Assembly: GCA_035551355.1 (NCBI GenBank)
Contig: DASZNF010000004.1
Location: 1-64,000, forward strand
Direction of reading: 5' to 3'
Source: DATATV01 sp035551355
Lineage (GTDB): Bacteria; Actinomycetota; Actinomycetes; Mycobacteriales; Pseudonocardiaceae
Length of the DNA: 64,000 bases
A program made the position numbers and the translations under genes. Below the pieces are notes generated by a model. That model was not told the origin of the DNA, did not search any database, and saw nothing but the letters and a program-made list of their open reading frames with translations. Positions 10,001 to 18,045 of this stretch are shown here, in pieces. Each line of letters begins with the position of its first letter. Positions within the stretch are counted from its first letter, which is position 1.

Positions 10001-12494
10001 CACGGTCACCGAACTGGCCGAGGACCACCCGGACGGCTCGGTGCTGGTGGCCGACATCTACCTGTCCTGGACCGGCCAGCCCGCCGACGCCGAGGACATG
10101 GCCGGCGAACTGGCCACGGTGCTGGCCGCCGCGCAGTGGCCGGCCGGGCTGCGCCGGATCACCCTGACCGTGGCCGGCAGCAGCGGCGCGGTGCTGCACC
10201 ACCATTTCACCTTCGAACCGGCCGAGTCCGGGCTGGCCGAGGACCGGCTGATCCGCGGCCTGCACCCGCTGATCGGGCAGCGCCTGCAACTGCACCGGCT
10301 GCGCGATTTCGACCTGACCCGGCTGCCCTCGGCCGACGAGGACGTGTACCTGCTGCGCTGTGTCGCGCCGAAGAACCCGTCGGACGAGCGGCTGGTGGCC
10401 ATGGCGCAGGTCCGCGATCTGACCCCGCTGCGCGACGCCGAGGGCCGCATCCTGGCGCTGCCCGCGGTGGAGGGCGCGCTGTCGGCCTGCCTGGACGCGA
10501 TCCGCAACGTGCAGGCCCAGCGCTCGGCCAAGAAACGCCTGGACACCAACCGGATCGTGCTCTACGTGTGGCCTCCGGCCGACCTGCGGCCGGAGGACCT
10601 GGACGCGGTCGCCCAGCGCGTGGTGCCCACCACCGCCGGGGCCGGCGTGGAAGAGGTGCTGTTCCTGGGCCGGCGGCGCGACCCGGAGACCCGGCAGCTG
10701 CGCCAGCTGGCCGTGCGGGTGTCCTACGACGTGGCCTCGGGTGTGCGGCTGGCCGCCATCGAACCGCCGACCGAGCCGGTCCAGCCGCTGGACGACTACG
10801 GGCAGAAGGTGTTGCGGGCCCGGCGACGCGGCACGGTCTACCCGTACGAGCTGACCGGCATGATCGCCGGGCCGGGCGGGTCGTTCACCGAGCACGACCT
10901 GGACGACTCGGGCGCCCTGGTGCCGGTGGACCGGCCCAAGGGCCTGAACAAGGCCGGGATCGTGGCCGGGGTGGCGACCACGCCGACCGAGCGCTACCCG
11001 GAGGGCATGACCCGGGTGGTGCTGCTGGGCGATCCGACCAAGGCGCTGGGCGCGCTGTCCGAACCGGAGTGCGCCCGGGTGATCGCGGCACTGGACCTGG
11101 CCACCCGCCTGCGGGTGCCGGTGGAGTGGTACGCGCTGTCCGCGGGGGCGCGGATCGCGATGGACTCGGGCACCGAGAACATGGACTGGATCGCCGCGGC
11201 GCTGCGCCACATCGTGCACTTCACCCAGGACGGCGGCGAGATCAACATCGTGGTCGCCGGCATCAACGTGGGCGCCCAGCCGTACTGGAACGCCGAAGCC
11301 ACGATGCTCATGCACACCAAGGGAATCCTGGTGATGACCCCCGACTCGGCGATGGTGCTGACCGGCAAGCAATCGCTGGACTTCTCCGGTGGCGTGTCGG
11401 CCGAGGACAACTTCGGCATCGGCGGCTACGACCGGGTGATGGGCCCCAACGGTCAGGCGCAGTACTGGGCGCCGGACCTGCGGGCCGCGGCCGGGGTGCT
11501 GCTGGCCCACTACGACCACACCTACGTGCTGCCTGGCGAGGACGGGCCGCGCAAGGCGGTCAGCGCCGACCCGGTCGACCGGGACATCTCCGACTACCCG
11601 CATGCCGTGGTGGGCAGCGACTTCACCACGGTCGGGCAGATCTTCGCCAAGGCCACCAACCCGGACCGCAAGAAGCCCTTCGACATCCGCACCGTGATGC
11701 GCGCGGTGGCCGACCAGGACCACCCGATCCTGGAACGCTGGGCCGGGATGGCCGACGCGGAGACCGCGGTGACCCAGGACGTGCACCTGGGCGGGCGGCC
11801 GGTGTGCCTGGTCGGCATCGAGTCGCGGTCGGTGCCGCGCCGTGGTTTCCCGCCCACCGACGGTCCGGACACCTACACCGCGGGCACGCTGTTCCCGCGC
11901 TCGTCCAAGAAGGTGGCGCGGGCGATCAACGCGGCCAGCGGGAACCGGCCGCTGGTGGTGCTGGCCAACCTGTCCGGGTTCGACGGATCGCCGGAGTCGA
12001 TGCGCAAGCTGCAACTGGAGTACGGCGCGGAGATCGGCCGGGCCATCGTGAACTTCCGTGGCCCCATCGTGTTCTGCGTCATCTCCCGGTACCACGGTGG
12101 CGCGTTCGTGGTGTTCTCCAAGACGCTCAACCCGAACATGACCGTGCTGGCCGTCGACGGCTCGTTCGCCTCGGTGCTGGGCGGCGCGCCCGCGGCCGCG
12201 GTGGTGTTCGCGGCCGAGGTGAACTCGCGTACCGCGGCCGATCCGAGGGTGGCCGAGCTGACCGCGGCCATCGCCGCGGCCGACGGCGCCGAGCGGGCCG
12301 TGCTGAGCACCCGGCTGGCCGACGTGCGGGTCTCGGTGCGGGCGGAGAAGCTGGGCGAGGTGGCCACCGAGTTCGACGGGGTGCACTCCATCCAGCGGGC
12401 CCAGCGGGTCGGCTCGGTGGACGCGATCATCCGGCCGGAGGAGTTGCGGCCGCAGCTGATCGCCGCGGTGGAGCGCGGCCTGGGCCGCTCGTAA
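7005..12494 (+). CDS. Single-chain multidomain acyl-CoA (acetyl-CoA-type) carboxylase
   Basis: A 1829-aa fusion of every part of a biotin-dependent carboxylase. Residues about 1-450 are biotin carboxylase (start FSRVAIVNRGEAAMRL, ATP-grasp loop KATAGGGGRG near 163, EVNTRLQVEH near 295). A biotinyl domain has ESMKMETV with biotin on Lys621. Residues about 680-1270 resemble no bacterial carboxylase domain and correspond in place and size to the central region of eukaryotic ACC. The carboxyltransferase fills the C-terminal 550 residues, opening with RRGTVYPYEL (compare the TTYVYDFPE start of the eukaryotic CT). Bacterial ACC is usually split over several subunits. The GTG at 7005 has GTGAGG upstream; an alternative GTG lies at 6990. 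The substrate, acetyl-CoA or another acyl-CoA, is not proven. Confidence 0.88.
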   Translation: MFSRVAIVNRGEAAMRLIHAVGELNAEGGPQLETVALYTDADATATFVREADLTYDLGPAAARPYLNLEVLERALVAVGADAVWVGWGFVAEDPAFAELCQRLGITFIGPDPEAMRKLGDKIGAKLIAEEVGVPVAPWSRGPVADLDAALAAAAKIGYPLMLKATAGGGGRGIRVVTTPAELTDAYERTSLEAQRAFGSGVVFLERLVTGARHVEVQVIADGQGAAWALGVRDCSVQRRNQKIIEESASPVLSAEQAAELKASAERLALAVGYRGAATVEFLYHPKDQLFAFLEVNTRLQVEHPITETTTGMDLVKAQLHVASGGKLTGEPPAELGHAVEARLNAEDPDRDFAPAPGRIALLDLPAGPGIRVDTGVSEGDTIPADFDSMIAKIIAYGRTRAEALARLRRAMRETTVLIEGGTTNKSFVLDLLDEPEIVDGSADTGWIDRVRAEGRLVSQQHSGVALATAAIEAYQDEKQVELQRLLETAHGGRPQVQHESGRPIELTLRGAGYRLTVAETGPSRYRVGFVTGDEVRTVEAVLERFDEHTGQIHLNGHRFRLVTGTHGPIHLVEIDGVTHRVSQDEGGVLRSPAPALVVATPLAAGDEVEAGAPVLVLESMKMETVLRAPFHARLREIVVSVGSQVGTGAPLLRLEPVGEAEAEADTSVGAVELDLPAEPADLAAEHRVERGLAELSGMLLGFDIDPADGGRPLTAYLAARAELAQRPLAAEVGLLDAFADLSELSRNKPEGEETKNDTRVHSPREHFHAYLQSLDAERAGLAESFQDKLIRVLAHYGVDGLDRTAALEEAVFRIFLAQQRAGSDAAVITAVLRQWLTEAPPGGELRETVGKALQRLIVATQLRFPAIGDLARGLVFRWFAQPMLRRGRAEVYARVRRQLAYLDQHPDAADRDERIADMVASPEPLVRLLGQRLDRPGADAGPLLEVLCRRYYREHGLTGVICAPIEDRPFVTGGFEVDGQAQRLLATVADFADLSRALATVTELAEDHPDGSVLVADIYLSWTGQPADAEDMAGELATVLAAAQWPAGLRRITLTVAGSSGAVLHHHFTFEPAESGLAEDRLIRGLHPLIGQRLQLHRLRDFDLTRLPSADEDVYLLRCVAPKNPSDERLVAMAQVRDLTPLRDAEGRILALPAVEGALSACLDAIRNVQAQRSAKKRLDTNRIVLYVWPPADLRPEDLDAVAQRVVPTTAGAGVEEVLFLGRRRDPETRQLRQLAVRVSYDVASGVRLAAIEPPTEPVQPLDDYGQKVLRARRRGTVYPYELTGMIAGPGGSFTEHDLDDSGALVPVDRPKGLNKAGIVAGVATTPTERYPEGMTRVVLLGDPTKALGALSEPECARVIAALDLATRLRVPVEWYALSAGARIAMDSGTENMDWIAAALRHIVHFTQDGGEINIVVAGINVGAQPYWNAEATMLMHTKGILVMTPDSAMVLTGKQSLDFSGGVSAEDNFGIGGYDRVMGPNGQAQYWAPDLRAAAGVLLAHYDHTYVLPGEDGPRKAVSADPVDRDISDYPHAVVGSDFTTVGQIFAKATNPDRKKPFDIRTVMRAVADQDHPILERWAGMADAETAVTQDVHLGGRPVCLVGIESRSVPRRGFPPTDGPDTYTAGTLFPRSSKKVARAINAASGNRPLVVLANLSGFDGSPESMRKLQLEYGAEIGRAIVNFRGPIVFCVISRYHGGAFVVFSKTLNPNMTVLAVDGSFASVLGGAPAAAVVFAAEVNSRTAADPRVAELTAAIAAADGAERAVLSTRLADVRVSVRAEKLGEVATEFDGVHSIQRAQRVGSVDAIIRPEELRPQLIAAVERGLGRS

Positions 12495-12508
12495 GGCGCT
12501 TTCGCCAG

Positions 12509-12554
12509 ACCGGAAACGCCGGGTGTGGTGCCAGCCGCGCCCGGCGTTTCCGGT
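12509..12554. terminator. Bidirectional hairpin terminator
   Basis: A perfect 15-bp inverted repeat (ACCGGAAACGCCGGG and its complement) with a 16-nt loop fills the gap between the convergent carboxylase and FAD-oxidoreductase genes. The right arm abuts the oxidoreductase stop codon. Position and symmetry suit termination from both sides. Confidence 0.85.
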
Positions 12555-13928
12555 TCAGTGGCCGGAAATCCGGTCGGCCACCCGCGCGATGACCGAGGAT
12601 TTCGGTGTGCCCGCGCGGGTTTCCCGGCGGTCGGCGGTGCGGTAGGCGGCGTAGATCGCCTGGACTCCCAGCCACCGCAACGGTTCCGGCTCCCAGCCGC
12701 GCACCCGCCGGTTCACCCAGGGCAGCCCGGTCAGCTCGGTGTCGTTACCCAGCACCAGATCGCGCAGCGTGCGGCCGGCCAGGTTGGTGGTGGTCACCCC
12801 GTGGCCGACGTAACCGCCGGCCCAGCCCAGTCCGGTGGTGTGGTCCAGACCCACCGTGGCGCACCAGTCCCGCGGCACCGCGAGCACCCCCGACCAGGCG
12901 TGCTCGATCCGGGTTTCGGTCAACGCCGGCCAGAACCGGATCAGGATGTCGCGCAGCGCGGCGACCGTGCGCACCGAGGTCTGGCCGTCGGCGTCGGTGC
13001 GGGAGCCGTACTTGTAGGGCACGCCCCGGCCGCCGATGGCGATCCGATCGTCCGCGGTGCGCTGGGCGTACATGTAGGCGTGCGCCTCGTCGCCCAGCAC
13101 TTCCCGGCGCGCCCAGCCGATTTCCGCCCACACCTGTTCCGGCAGCGGTTCGGTGACGATCATCGAGGAGTTCATCGGCAGCCACTGCCTGCGCAGACCG
13201 GGCAGCCCGGCGGTGAACCCCTCGGTGGCGCGCAGCACGAACCGCGCCCGCACCTCGCCGTGCGGCGTGCTCACCCGATGCGGCGCGATCGAGGTGACCG
13301 GCGTGTCCTCGTAGATCGGCACACCCAGCGCGGTGACCGCCTCGGCCAGGCCGCGCACCAGCTTCGCCGGGTGGATCCGCGCGCAGTTCGGGTGGTACAT
13401 CCCGCCGACCGTGCCCGCGATCCGGATCCGCGCCGCCAGCTGCTCGGCGTTCAGCAGCAGACAGTTCCGTTGCCCCCAGCGGGTTTCCTGCTCGGTGGCG
13501 GCCTGCAGCCGGGCCCACTGGGCCGGGCTGGTGGCCACGGTGAGCACCCCGCCCCTGACGATGTCGGCGTCGATCTTTTCCTTCGCGGCCACCGAGATCA
13601 CCTCGTGCACCGAGGCGATCATGGCCTGCTGCAAGAACATCGTGGCCTGCTCACCCGCGGCCTCGGCGTAGCGCGCCGCCGAACCCGCGATGGCCGAGGT
13701 GAGCCAGCCGCCGTTGCGCCCGGACGCCCCGTACCCGGCGAACCTCCGCTCCAGCACCACGACCCGCAACTCCGGCGCGGCCCGCTTGAGGTAGTAGGCG
13801 GTCCACAGCCCGGTGAACCCGGCGCCGATCACACATACGTCGGTCTCGATCGGGCCGGGCAGCGGCACTCTCGGCTCGGGCGGGCCGCCCAGTTGGGTGT
13901 GCCAGAACGACACCTCGCCGTTGCGCAT
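12555..13928 (-). CDS. DadA-like FAD-dependent oxidoreductase
   Basis: A 457-aa flavoprotein of the glycine/D-amino-acid oxidase (DAO) fold. The N-terminal dinucleotide-binding motif VCVIGAGFTGLWTAYYL is followed by the YGASGRNGGW signature of the DadA/PuuB-like branch, and a second FAD contact, GWAGGYVGHGV, is near the C-terminus. It probably oxidises a secondary or primary amine with O2 or a quinone as acceptor; the substrate is unknown. I start at MRNGEVSFW because homologues begin this way; a GTG three codons upstream is also possible. It converges with the carboxylase across the hairpin terminator. It is followed by no cognate partner gene. Confidence 0.87.
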   Translation of the reverse strand: MRNGEVSFWHTQLGGPPEPRVPLPGPIETDVCVIGAGFTGLWTAYYLKRAAPELRVVVLERRFAGYGASGRNGGWLTSAIAGSAARYAEAAGEQATMFLQQAMIASVHEVISVAAKEKIDADIVRGGVLTVATSPAQWARLQAATEQETRWGQRNCLLLNAEQLAARIRIAGTVGGMYHPNCARIHPAKLVRGLAEAVTALGVPIYEDTPVTSIAPHRVSTPHGEVRARFVLRATEGFTAGLPGLRRQWLPMNSSMIVTEPLPEQVWAEIGWARREVLGDEAHAYMYAQRTADDRIAIGGRGVPYKYGSRTDADGQTSVRTVAALRDILIRFWPALTETRIEHAWSGVLAVPRDWCATVGLDHTTGLGWAGGYVGHGVTTTNLAGRTLRDLVLGNDTELTGLPWVNRRVRGWEPEPLRWLGVQAIYAAYRTADRRETRAGTPKSSVIARVADRISGH

Positions 13929-14165
13929 GCCGGGCACATTACGCCGTATGCCCGTGCGTCGAGCCCGGCCGAACGGCGACGATCACCCACGCCGCCCCAC
14001 CGCAGCCGGGGATCAAACCCCGGGCAGCACTGGCCCCTCGCCCTTGACGCGGCGCCACCGCCCATCGCGGCTCTGGGGAAGTGCCGGGGGGTGCCGACCG
14101 CGCACAGTGCTGTTCAGCTGCAACCGGCTTCGAGCACGTTCACCCGCATCGGCACGGTCGCGCGG

Positions 14166-16748
14166 TCACAGCGCGCCGATCTGCCCCACCGACGTGATGG
14201 TGACCGCGGCCGCCCCGGTCTCGTCGGACGCGGCCAGGTCGATCTCGGCGGTGATCTGCCAGTCGTGATCGCCGACCGGGTCGTCCAGGACCTGCCGCAC
14301 CGACCAGTTCTGCTCGCCCTCCTCGAGAATGAACAGTTGCGGTCCGCGGGCATCCGGGCCGGCGCCGATCTCGTCGTGCTCGGCGAAGTAGGGGGCCAGC
14401 GCGTCCTGCCAGGCTTCGGCGTCCCAGCCTGCCTCGGCGTCCAGTTCGCCCAACGCCTCCCAGTCGTGCCGGGCGGCCAGTTCCACCCGGCGGAACAGCG
14501 CGTTGCGCACCAGCACCCGGAACGCCCGCAGGTTGCGGGTGACCGCGGGCGGCCGCTCGTCCACCGGCGCCTCTTCGCCCGGGTTGCGCAACTTCTCCCA
14601 CTCGTCCAGCAGGCTGGAGTCGACCTGGCGGACCAGTTCGCCCAGCCATTCGACCAGGTCGTTGAGCTCCTCGGTCTTGGCCTCGTCCGGCACGGTCTGG
14701 CGCACCGCGCGGTAGGCGTCGGCCAGATAGCGCAGCACCAACCCCTCCGATCGGGCCAGGCCGTAGAACCCGATGTACTCCACGAAGGTCATGGCCCGCT
14801 CGAACATGTCGCGCACCACGGACTTGGGGGAGAGATGGTGTTCGGCCACCCAGGGGTGCCCGCGCCGGTAGGTCCAGTACGCCGCCTCCAGCAATTCGGC
14901 CAGCGGCTTGGGGTAGGTGACGTCCTCCAGCAGCGCCATCCGGTCGTCGTACTCGATGCCGTCGGCCTTCATCTGCTGCACGGCCTCGCCGCGCGCCTTG
15001 AACTGCTGCGCCGAGAGAACCTGGCGCGGATCGTCCAAAGTGGACTCGATGATGGACAGCACATCCAGCCCGTAGCTCGGCGACTCGCGGTCCAGCAGCT
15101 CCACCGAGGCCAGCGCCAGCGGGGACAGCGGCTGGTTGAGCGCGAAGTCCAGTTGCAGATCGCCGACGACGCGGAAGCGCCGTCCGGTCTCGTCCGGCTC
15201 CGGCAGGCGTTCCACCACGCCCGCGGCCAGCAGCGCGCGGTAGATGGCGAATGCGCGCAGGATGTGTTTGCGCTGCCGCTCGGGCGGTTCGTGGTTGTCG
15301 GTGAGCAGGTGCTTCATGGCCGCGAACGCGTCGCCCGGCCGGCTGATCACGTTGAGCAGCATGCCGTGGCTGACCCGAAAACTGGAGGCCAGCGGCTCCG
15401 GCTCGGCGCCGACCAGCCGCTCGAAGGTCGGCTCGCCCCAGGACACGAATCCCTCGGGCGGCTTCTTGCGCACCACCTTGCGCCGCTTCTTCGGGTCGTC
15501 GCCCGCCTTGGCCAGTGCTTTCTCGTTCTCCACCACGTGTTCGGGCGCCTGCACGACCACGGTGCCCACCGTGTCGTACCCGGCCCGGCCGGCCCGCCCG
15601 GCGATCTGGTGGAACTCCCGAGCGTTGAGGTGCCGGGTGCGCACACCGTCGTATTTGGACAGTGCGGTGAACAGCACGGTGCGGATCGGCACGTTGATGC
15701 CGACCCCGAGGGTGTCCGTGCCGCACACGATCTTCAGCATCCCGGCCTGCGCCAACCGCTCCACCAGCCGCCGGTACTTGGGCAGCATGCCGGCGTGGTG
15801 CACGCCGATGCCGTGCCGCACCAGCCGGGACAGGGTGCGGCCGAACCCGGCGGTGAACCGGAAATTGCCGATCAGCTCGGCGATCGCGTCCTTTTCCGCG
15901 CGGGTGCACACGTTCAGGCTCATCAGCGCCTGCGCCCGTTCCAGCGCGGCCGCCTGGGTGAAGTGCACGACGTACACCGGCGCGCCGTGGGTGACCAGCA
16001 GTTCTTCCAGGGTTTCCTGCACCGGGGTGAGCACCCAGCGGTAGGTCAGCGGCACCGGCCGCTCCACCGAGGTGATCGCCTCGGTCAGCCGCCCGGTGCG
16101 CCGGGACAGGTCGTCCACGAACCGGGTGGTGTCGCCCAGCGTCGCCGACATCAGCAGGAACTGCGCGTGCGGCAGCTCGATGATCGGCACCTGCCAGGCC
16201 CAGCCGCGGTCGGGTTCGGCGTAGAAGTGGAACTCGTCCATGATCACCGTGCCGACATCGGCGTCCGCGCCGTCGCGCAGCGCGATGTTGGCCAGGATCT
16301 CGGCGGTGCAGCAGATGATCGGCGCGCCCTGGTTCACGCTGGAATCGCCGGTCATCATGCCGACGTTGGCCGCGCCGAAGGTGGCGCACAGATCGAAGAA
16401 CTTCTCCGACACCAGGGCTTTGATCGGCGCGGTGTAGAAACTGCGCCGCCCGCGGGCCAGCGGCGCGCTGTGTTGGTTGTTCGCCAGTGCGGCACGGTGT
16501 TGGTTGTTCGCCAGTGCGGCGCTGTATTGGTTGTTCGCCAGTGCGGCGAAGTGCGCGCCCACCGCGACCAGGCTTTTCCCCGAGCCGGTGGGGGTGGACA
16601 GGATGACGTTGTTGCCCGACACCAGTTCGATCAGCGCCTCGGCCTGGGCCGGATACAGGTCCAGGCCCCGTTCCGCCGCCCAGCCGGAGAACGTGTCGTA
16701 GATGGTGTCCGGATCGGGCTCGGCGGGGATCAGGTCGAAAAGCGTCAT
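14166..16748 (-). CDS. DEAD/DEAH-box helicase with DUF3516-like C-terminus
   Basis: An 860-aa superfamily 2 helicase. Visible motifs are the Q-like LYPAQAEALIEL, motif I STPTGSGKS (about 51-59), motif Ia TAPIKALVSEKF, motif II MDEFHFY (DEFH variant), motif III LLMSATLGD and motif VI QIAGRAGRAG. The long C-terminal half matches actinobacterial DUF3516 helicases, related in layout to Ski2/Mtr4, so an RNA role is likely but unproven. Between motifs I and Ia is an insertion of repeated AALANNQ units, where I would expect only a few residues. The reading frame is intact. The start MTLFDLIPAE fits the family. Confidence 0.9.
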   Translation of the reverse strand: MTLFDLIPAEPDPDTIYDTFSGWAAERGLDLYPAQAEALIELVSGNNVILSTPTGSGKSLVAVGAHFAALANNQYSAALANNQHRAALANNQHSAPLARGRRSFYTAPIKALVSEKFFDLCATFGAANVGMMTGDSSVNQGAPIICCTAEILANIALRDGADADVGTVIMDEFHFYAEPDRGWAWQVPIIELPHAQFLLMSATLGDTTRFVDDLSRRTGRLTEAITSVERPVPLTYRWVLTPVQETLEELLVTHGAPVYVVHFTQAAALERAQALMSLNVCTRAEKDAIAELIGNFRFTAGFGRTLSRLVRHGIGVHHAGMLPKYRRLVERLAQAGMLKIVCGTDTLGVGINVPIRTVLFTALSKYDGVRTRHLNAREFHQIAGRAGRAGYDTVGTVVVQAPEHVVENEKALAKAGDDPKKRRKVVRKKPPEGFVSWGEPTFERLVGAEPEPLASSFRVSHGMLLNVISRPGDAFAAMKHLLTDNHEPPERQRKHILRAFAIYRALLAAGVVERLPEPDETGRRFRVVGDLQLDFALNQPLSPLALASVELLDRESPSYGLDVLSIIESTLDDPRQVLSAQQFKARGEAVQQMKADGIEYDDRMALLEDVTYPKPLAELLEAAYWTYRRGHPWVAEHHLSPKSVVRDMFERAMTFVEYIGFYGLARSEGLVLRYLADAYRAVRQTVPDEAKTEELNDLVEWLGELVRQVDSSLLDEWEKLRNPGEEAPVDERPPAVTRNLRAFRVLVRNALFRRVELAARHDWEALGELDAEAGWDAEAWQDALAPYFAEHDEIGAGPDARGPQLFILEEGEQNWSVRQVLDDPVGDHDWQITAEIDLAASDETGAAAVTITSVGQIGAL
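16457..16550. repeat. In-frame 30-bp minisatellite inside the helicase gene
   Basis: About three near-identical 30-bp units, each containing TTGTTCGCCAGTGCGGC on the + strand. They encode the repeat AALANNQ plus three variable residues (YSA, HRA, HSA) between helicase motifs I and Ia. The unit is a multiple of three, so copy-number changes would keep the frame. Confidence 0.85.
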
Positions 16749-16810
16749 GATGACACTGATCGTGCCTGGTCAACCCTTCCGGTGCACACCCGGGGTCGGC
16801 ACGCGGTTTC

Positions 16811-17896
16811 CTACGCCGAGTCGCGGGTGACCAGTTCGGTGTCCAGCACCACGTGCACCGGCGCGTGGTCGCGCTGCCCGGCCAGGCCGAGCACCTCGGT
16901 GACCATCCGCGCGCCCATCGCGTCGATCGGCTGGCGCACCGTGGTCAGCTGCGGTTCGGTGTGCTGGGCCAGCGGCGAGTCGTCGAAACCGACCACCGCC
17001 ACGTCCTCGGGCACCCGTCTGCCCCGGCGGCGCAGCGCGCGCAGCACCCCGCCGGCCATCAGGTCCGACGCGGCGAACACCGCGTCCACGCCGGGATTCC
17101 GGTCCAGGATGCGGTAGGTGGCGTGTTCGGCCGACACCCGGCCGAAATCGCCGTAGCCGATCAGGCCGGAGTCGTCGAACCCGGCCGCGGCCAGCGTCTT
17201 GCGGTACCCGGCCAGCCGGTCCACGCCCGCGCTCATGTCGGTCGGCCCGGCCACCGTGGCGATGCAGTCCCGGCCCTGGGTCAGCAGGTGGCCCACCGCG
17301 CGCTCCGCGCCGCCCACGTTGTCGGCGTCCACATAGGACAGGTTGGGTCCGGAGTCGAGCGGCCGGCCGCACAGCACCGTGGGCACGCCCAGTTGATCGA
17401 GCGATTCGGGCAGCTTCCCGTGCACACTCACGAACAGCGCGCCGTCCACGTGCCCGCCGCGCACGTATTTCGACACCGCGCGGTAGTCCCGGGCCGCGTG
17501 CACGGTCAGCAGCACCAACTGCATGTCCGCGGCGACCAGTTCCCGGCTGACGCTCCAGAGCATGCGGGCGAAGAACGGGTCGGCGAACACCCGGATGTCG
17601 TCCTCGCACACCACGAACGCGACCGAACCGGTGCGGTCCCGGGACGCGCGCGGGGCACGATTGCGCACATAGCCCAGTTCGGCGATGGCCTGTTCCACCT
17701 GGTGGCGGGTTTCCGGGCGCACCCGGGCGGAACCGGTCAGCACGCGCGAAGCGGTCGCGCAGGACACACCTGCGGTGCGAGCCACATCGGCCAGCGTGGG
17801 CGGTGTGTGTTGCGGCGGCATGGGGTCCGGAGCCGGCGCGGACAAGGCAGCCTGCGAACGGGACACCGAATGCCTCCCCGGAGCATTGTTGGCCAT
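16811..17896 (-). CDS. LacI-family transcriptional regulator
   Basis: A repressor of about 361 aa. The N-terminal HTH reads PTLADVARTAGVSCATASRVLTG followed by the hinge region ELGYVRN, and the rest is a periplasmic-binding-protein-like effector domain (VVGFDDSPLAQHTEPQLTTV near the end is the usual LacI signature). It should bind a sugar or similar small ligand and control catabolic genes. The start is uncertain: MANNAPGRH at 17896 is used, while an ATG at 17821 directly before the HTH is equally plausible. It is divergent from the LLM oxidoreductase, with about 150 bp between, so that gene or the regulator itself could be the target. No clear CG-centred LacI operator was found. Confidence 0.88.
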   Translation of the reverse strand: MANNAPGRHSVSRSQAALSAPAPDPMPPQHTPPTLADVARTAGVSCATASRVLTGSARVRPETRHQVEQAIAELGYVRNRAPRASRDRTGSVAFVVCEDDIRVFADPFFARMLWSVSRELVAADMQLVLLTVHAARDYRAVSKYVRGGHVDGALFVSVHGKLPESLDQLGVPTVLCGRPLDSGPNLSYVDADNVGGAERAVGHLLTQGRDCIATVAGPTDMSAGVDRLAGYRKTLAAAGFDDSGLIGYGDFGRVSAEHATYRILDRNPGVDAVFAASDLMAGGVLRALRRRGRRVPEDVAVVGFDDSPLAQHTEPQLTTVRQPIDAMGARMVTEVLGLAGQRDHAPVHVVLDTELVTRDSA

Positions 17897-18045
17897 CCGT
17901 AATCGCGTTGTCACGCAACAGAAAATTTGATGCTTTCGTGTCATCCGGGCTGTGTCAATGCTCCGATTGCCGGTACGGCCGCGCCGTCCGATCCGGGTGG
18001 TCGCGTTCGGGCAAACGGATGTACGGTGCGGGTATTATGGCGGCC

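Noticed and set aside
13929..14165. Searched for a tRNA or small RNA in the gap between the FAD oxidoreductase and the helicase.
   Set aside because: No cloverleaf, TPsiC box or terminator-linked hairpin was found.
16457..16550. The 30-bp repeats as a CRISPR array.
   Set aside because: Units are contiguous, without spacers, and lie in frame inside a helicase gene; no cas genes are nearby.
12525..17117. A 1530-codon open frame on the + strand, antisense to the FAD oxidoreductase, helicase and LacI genes.
   Set aside because: Composition is Arg/Pro/His/Gly-rich with no motifs; the opposite strand has complete enzymes. Such mirrors are common in high-G+C genomes.
17903..17915. GTTGTCACGCAAC inverted repeat upstream of the LacI gene as a LacI operator.
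   Set aside because: Arms are only 4 bp and the centre is not CG, unlike known LacI-family operators. Too weak to list.
18030..18035. GGGTAT before the LLM gene as a SigB-type promoter.
   Set aside because: No GNNT lies 14-16 bp upstream, and it is only about 10 bp from the start codon.
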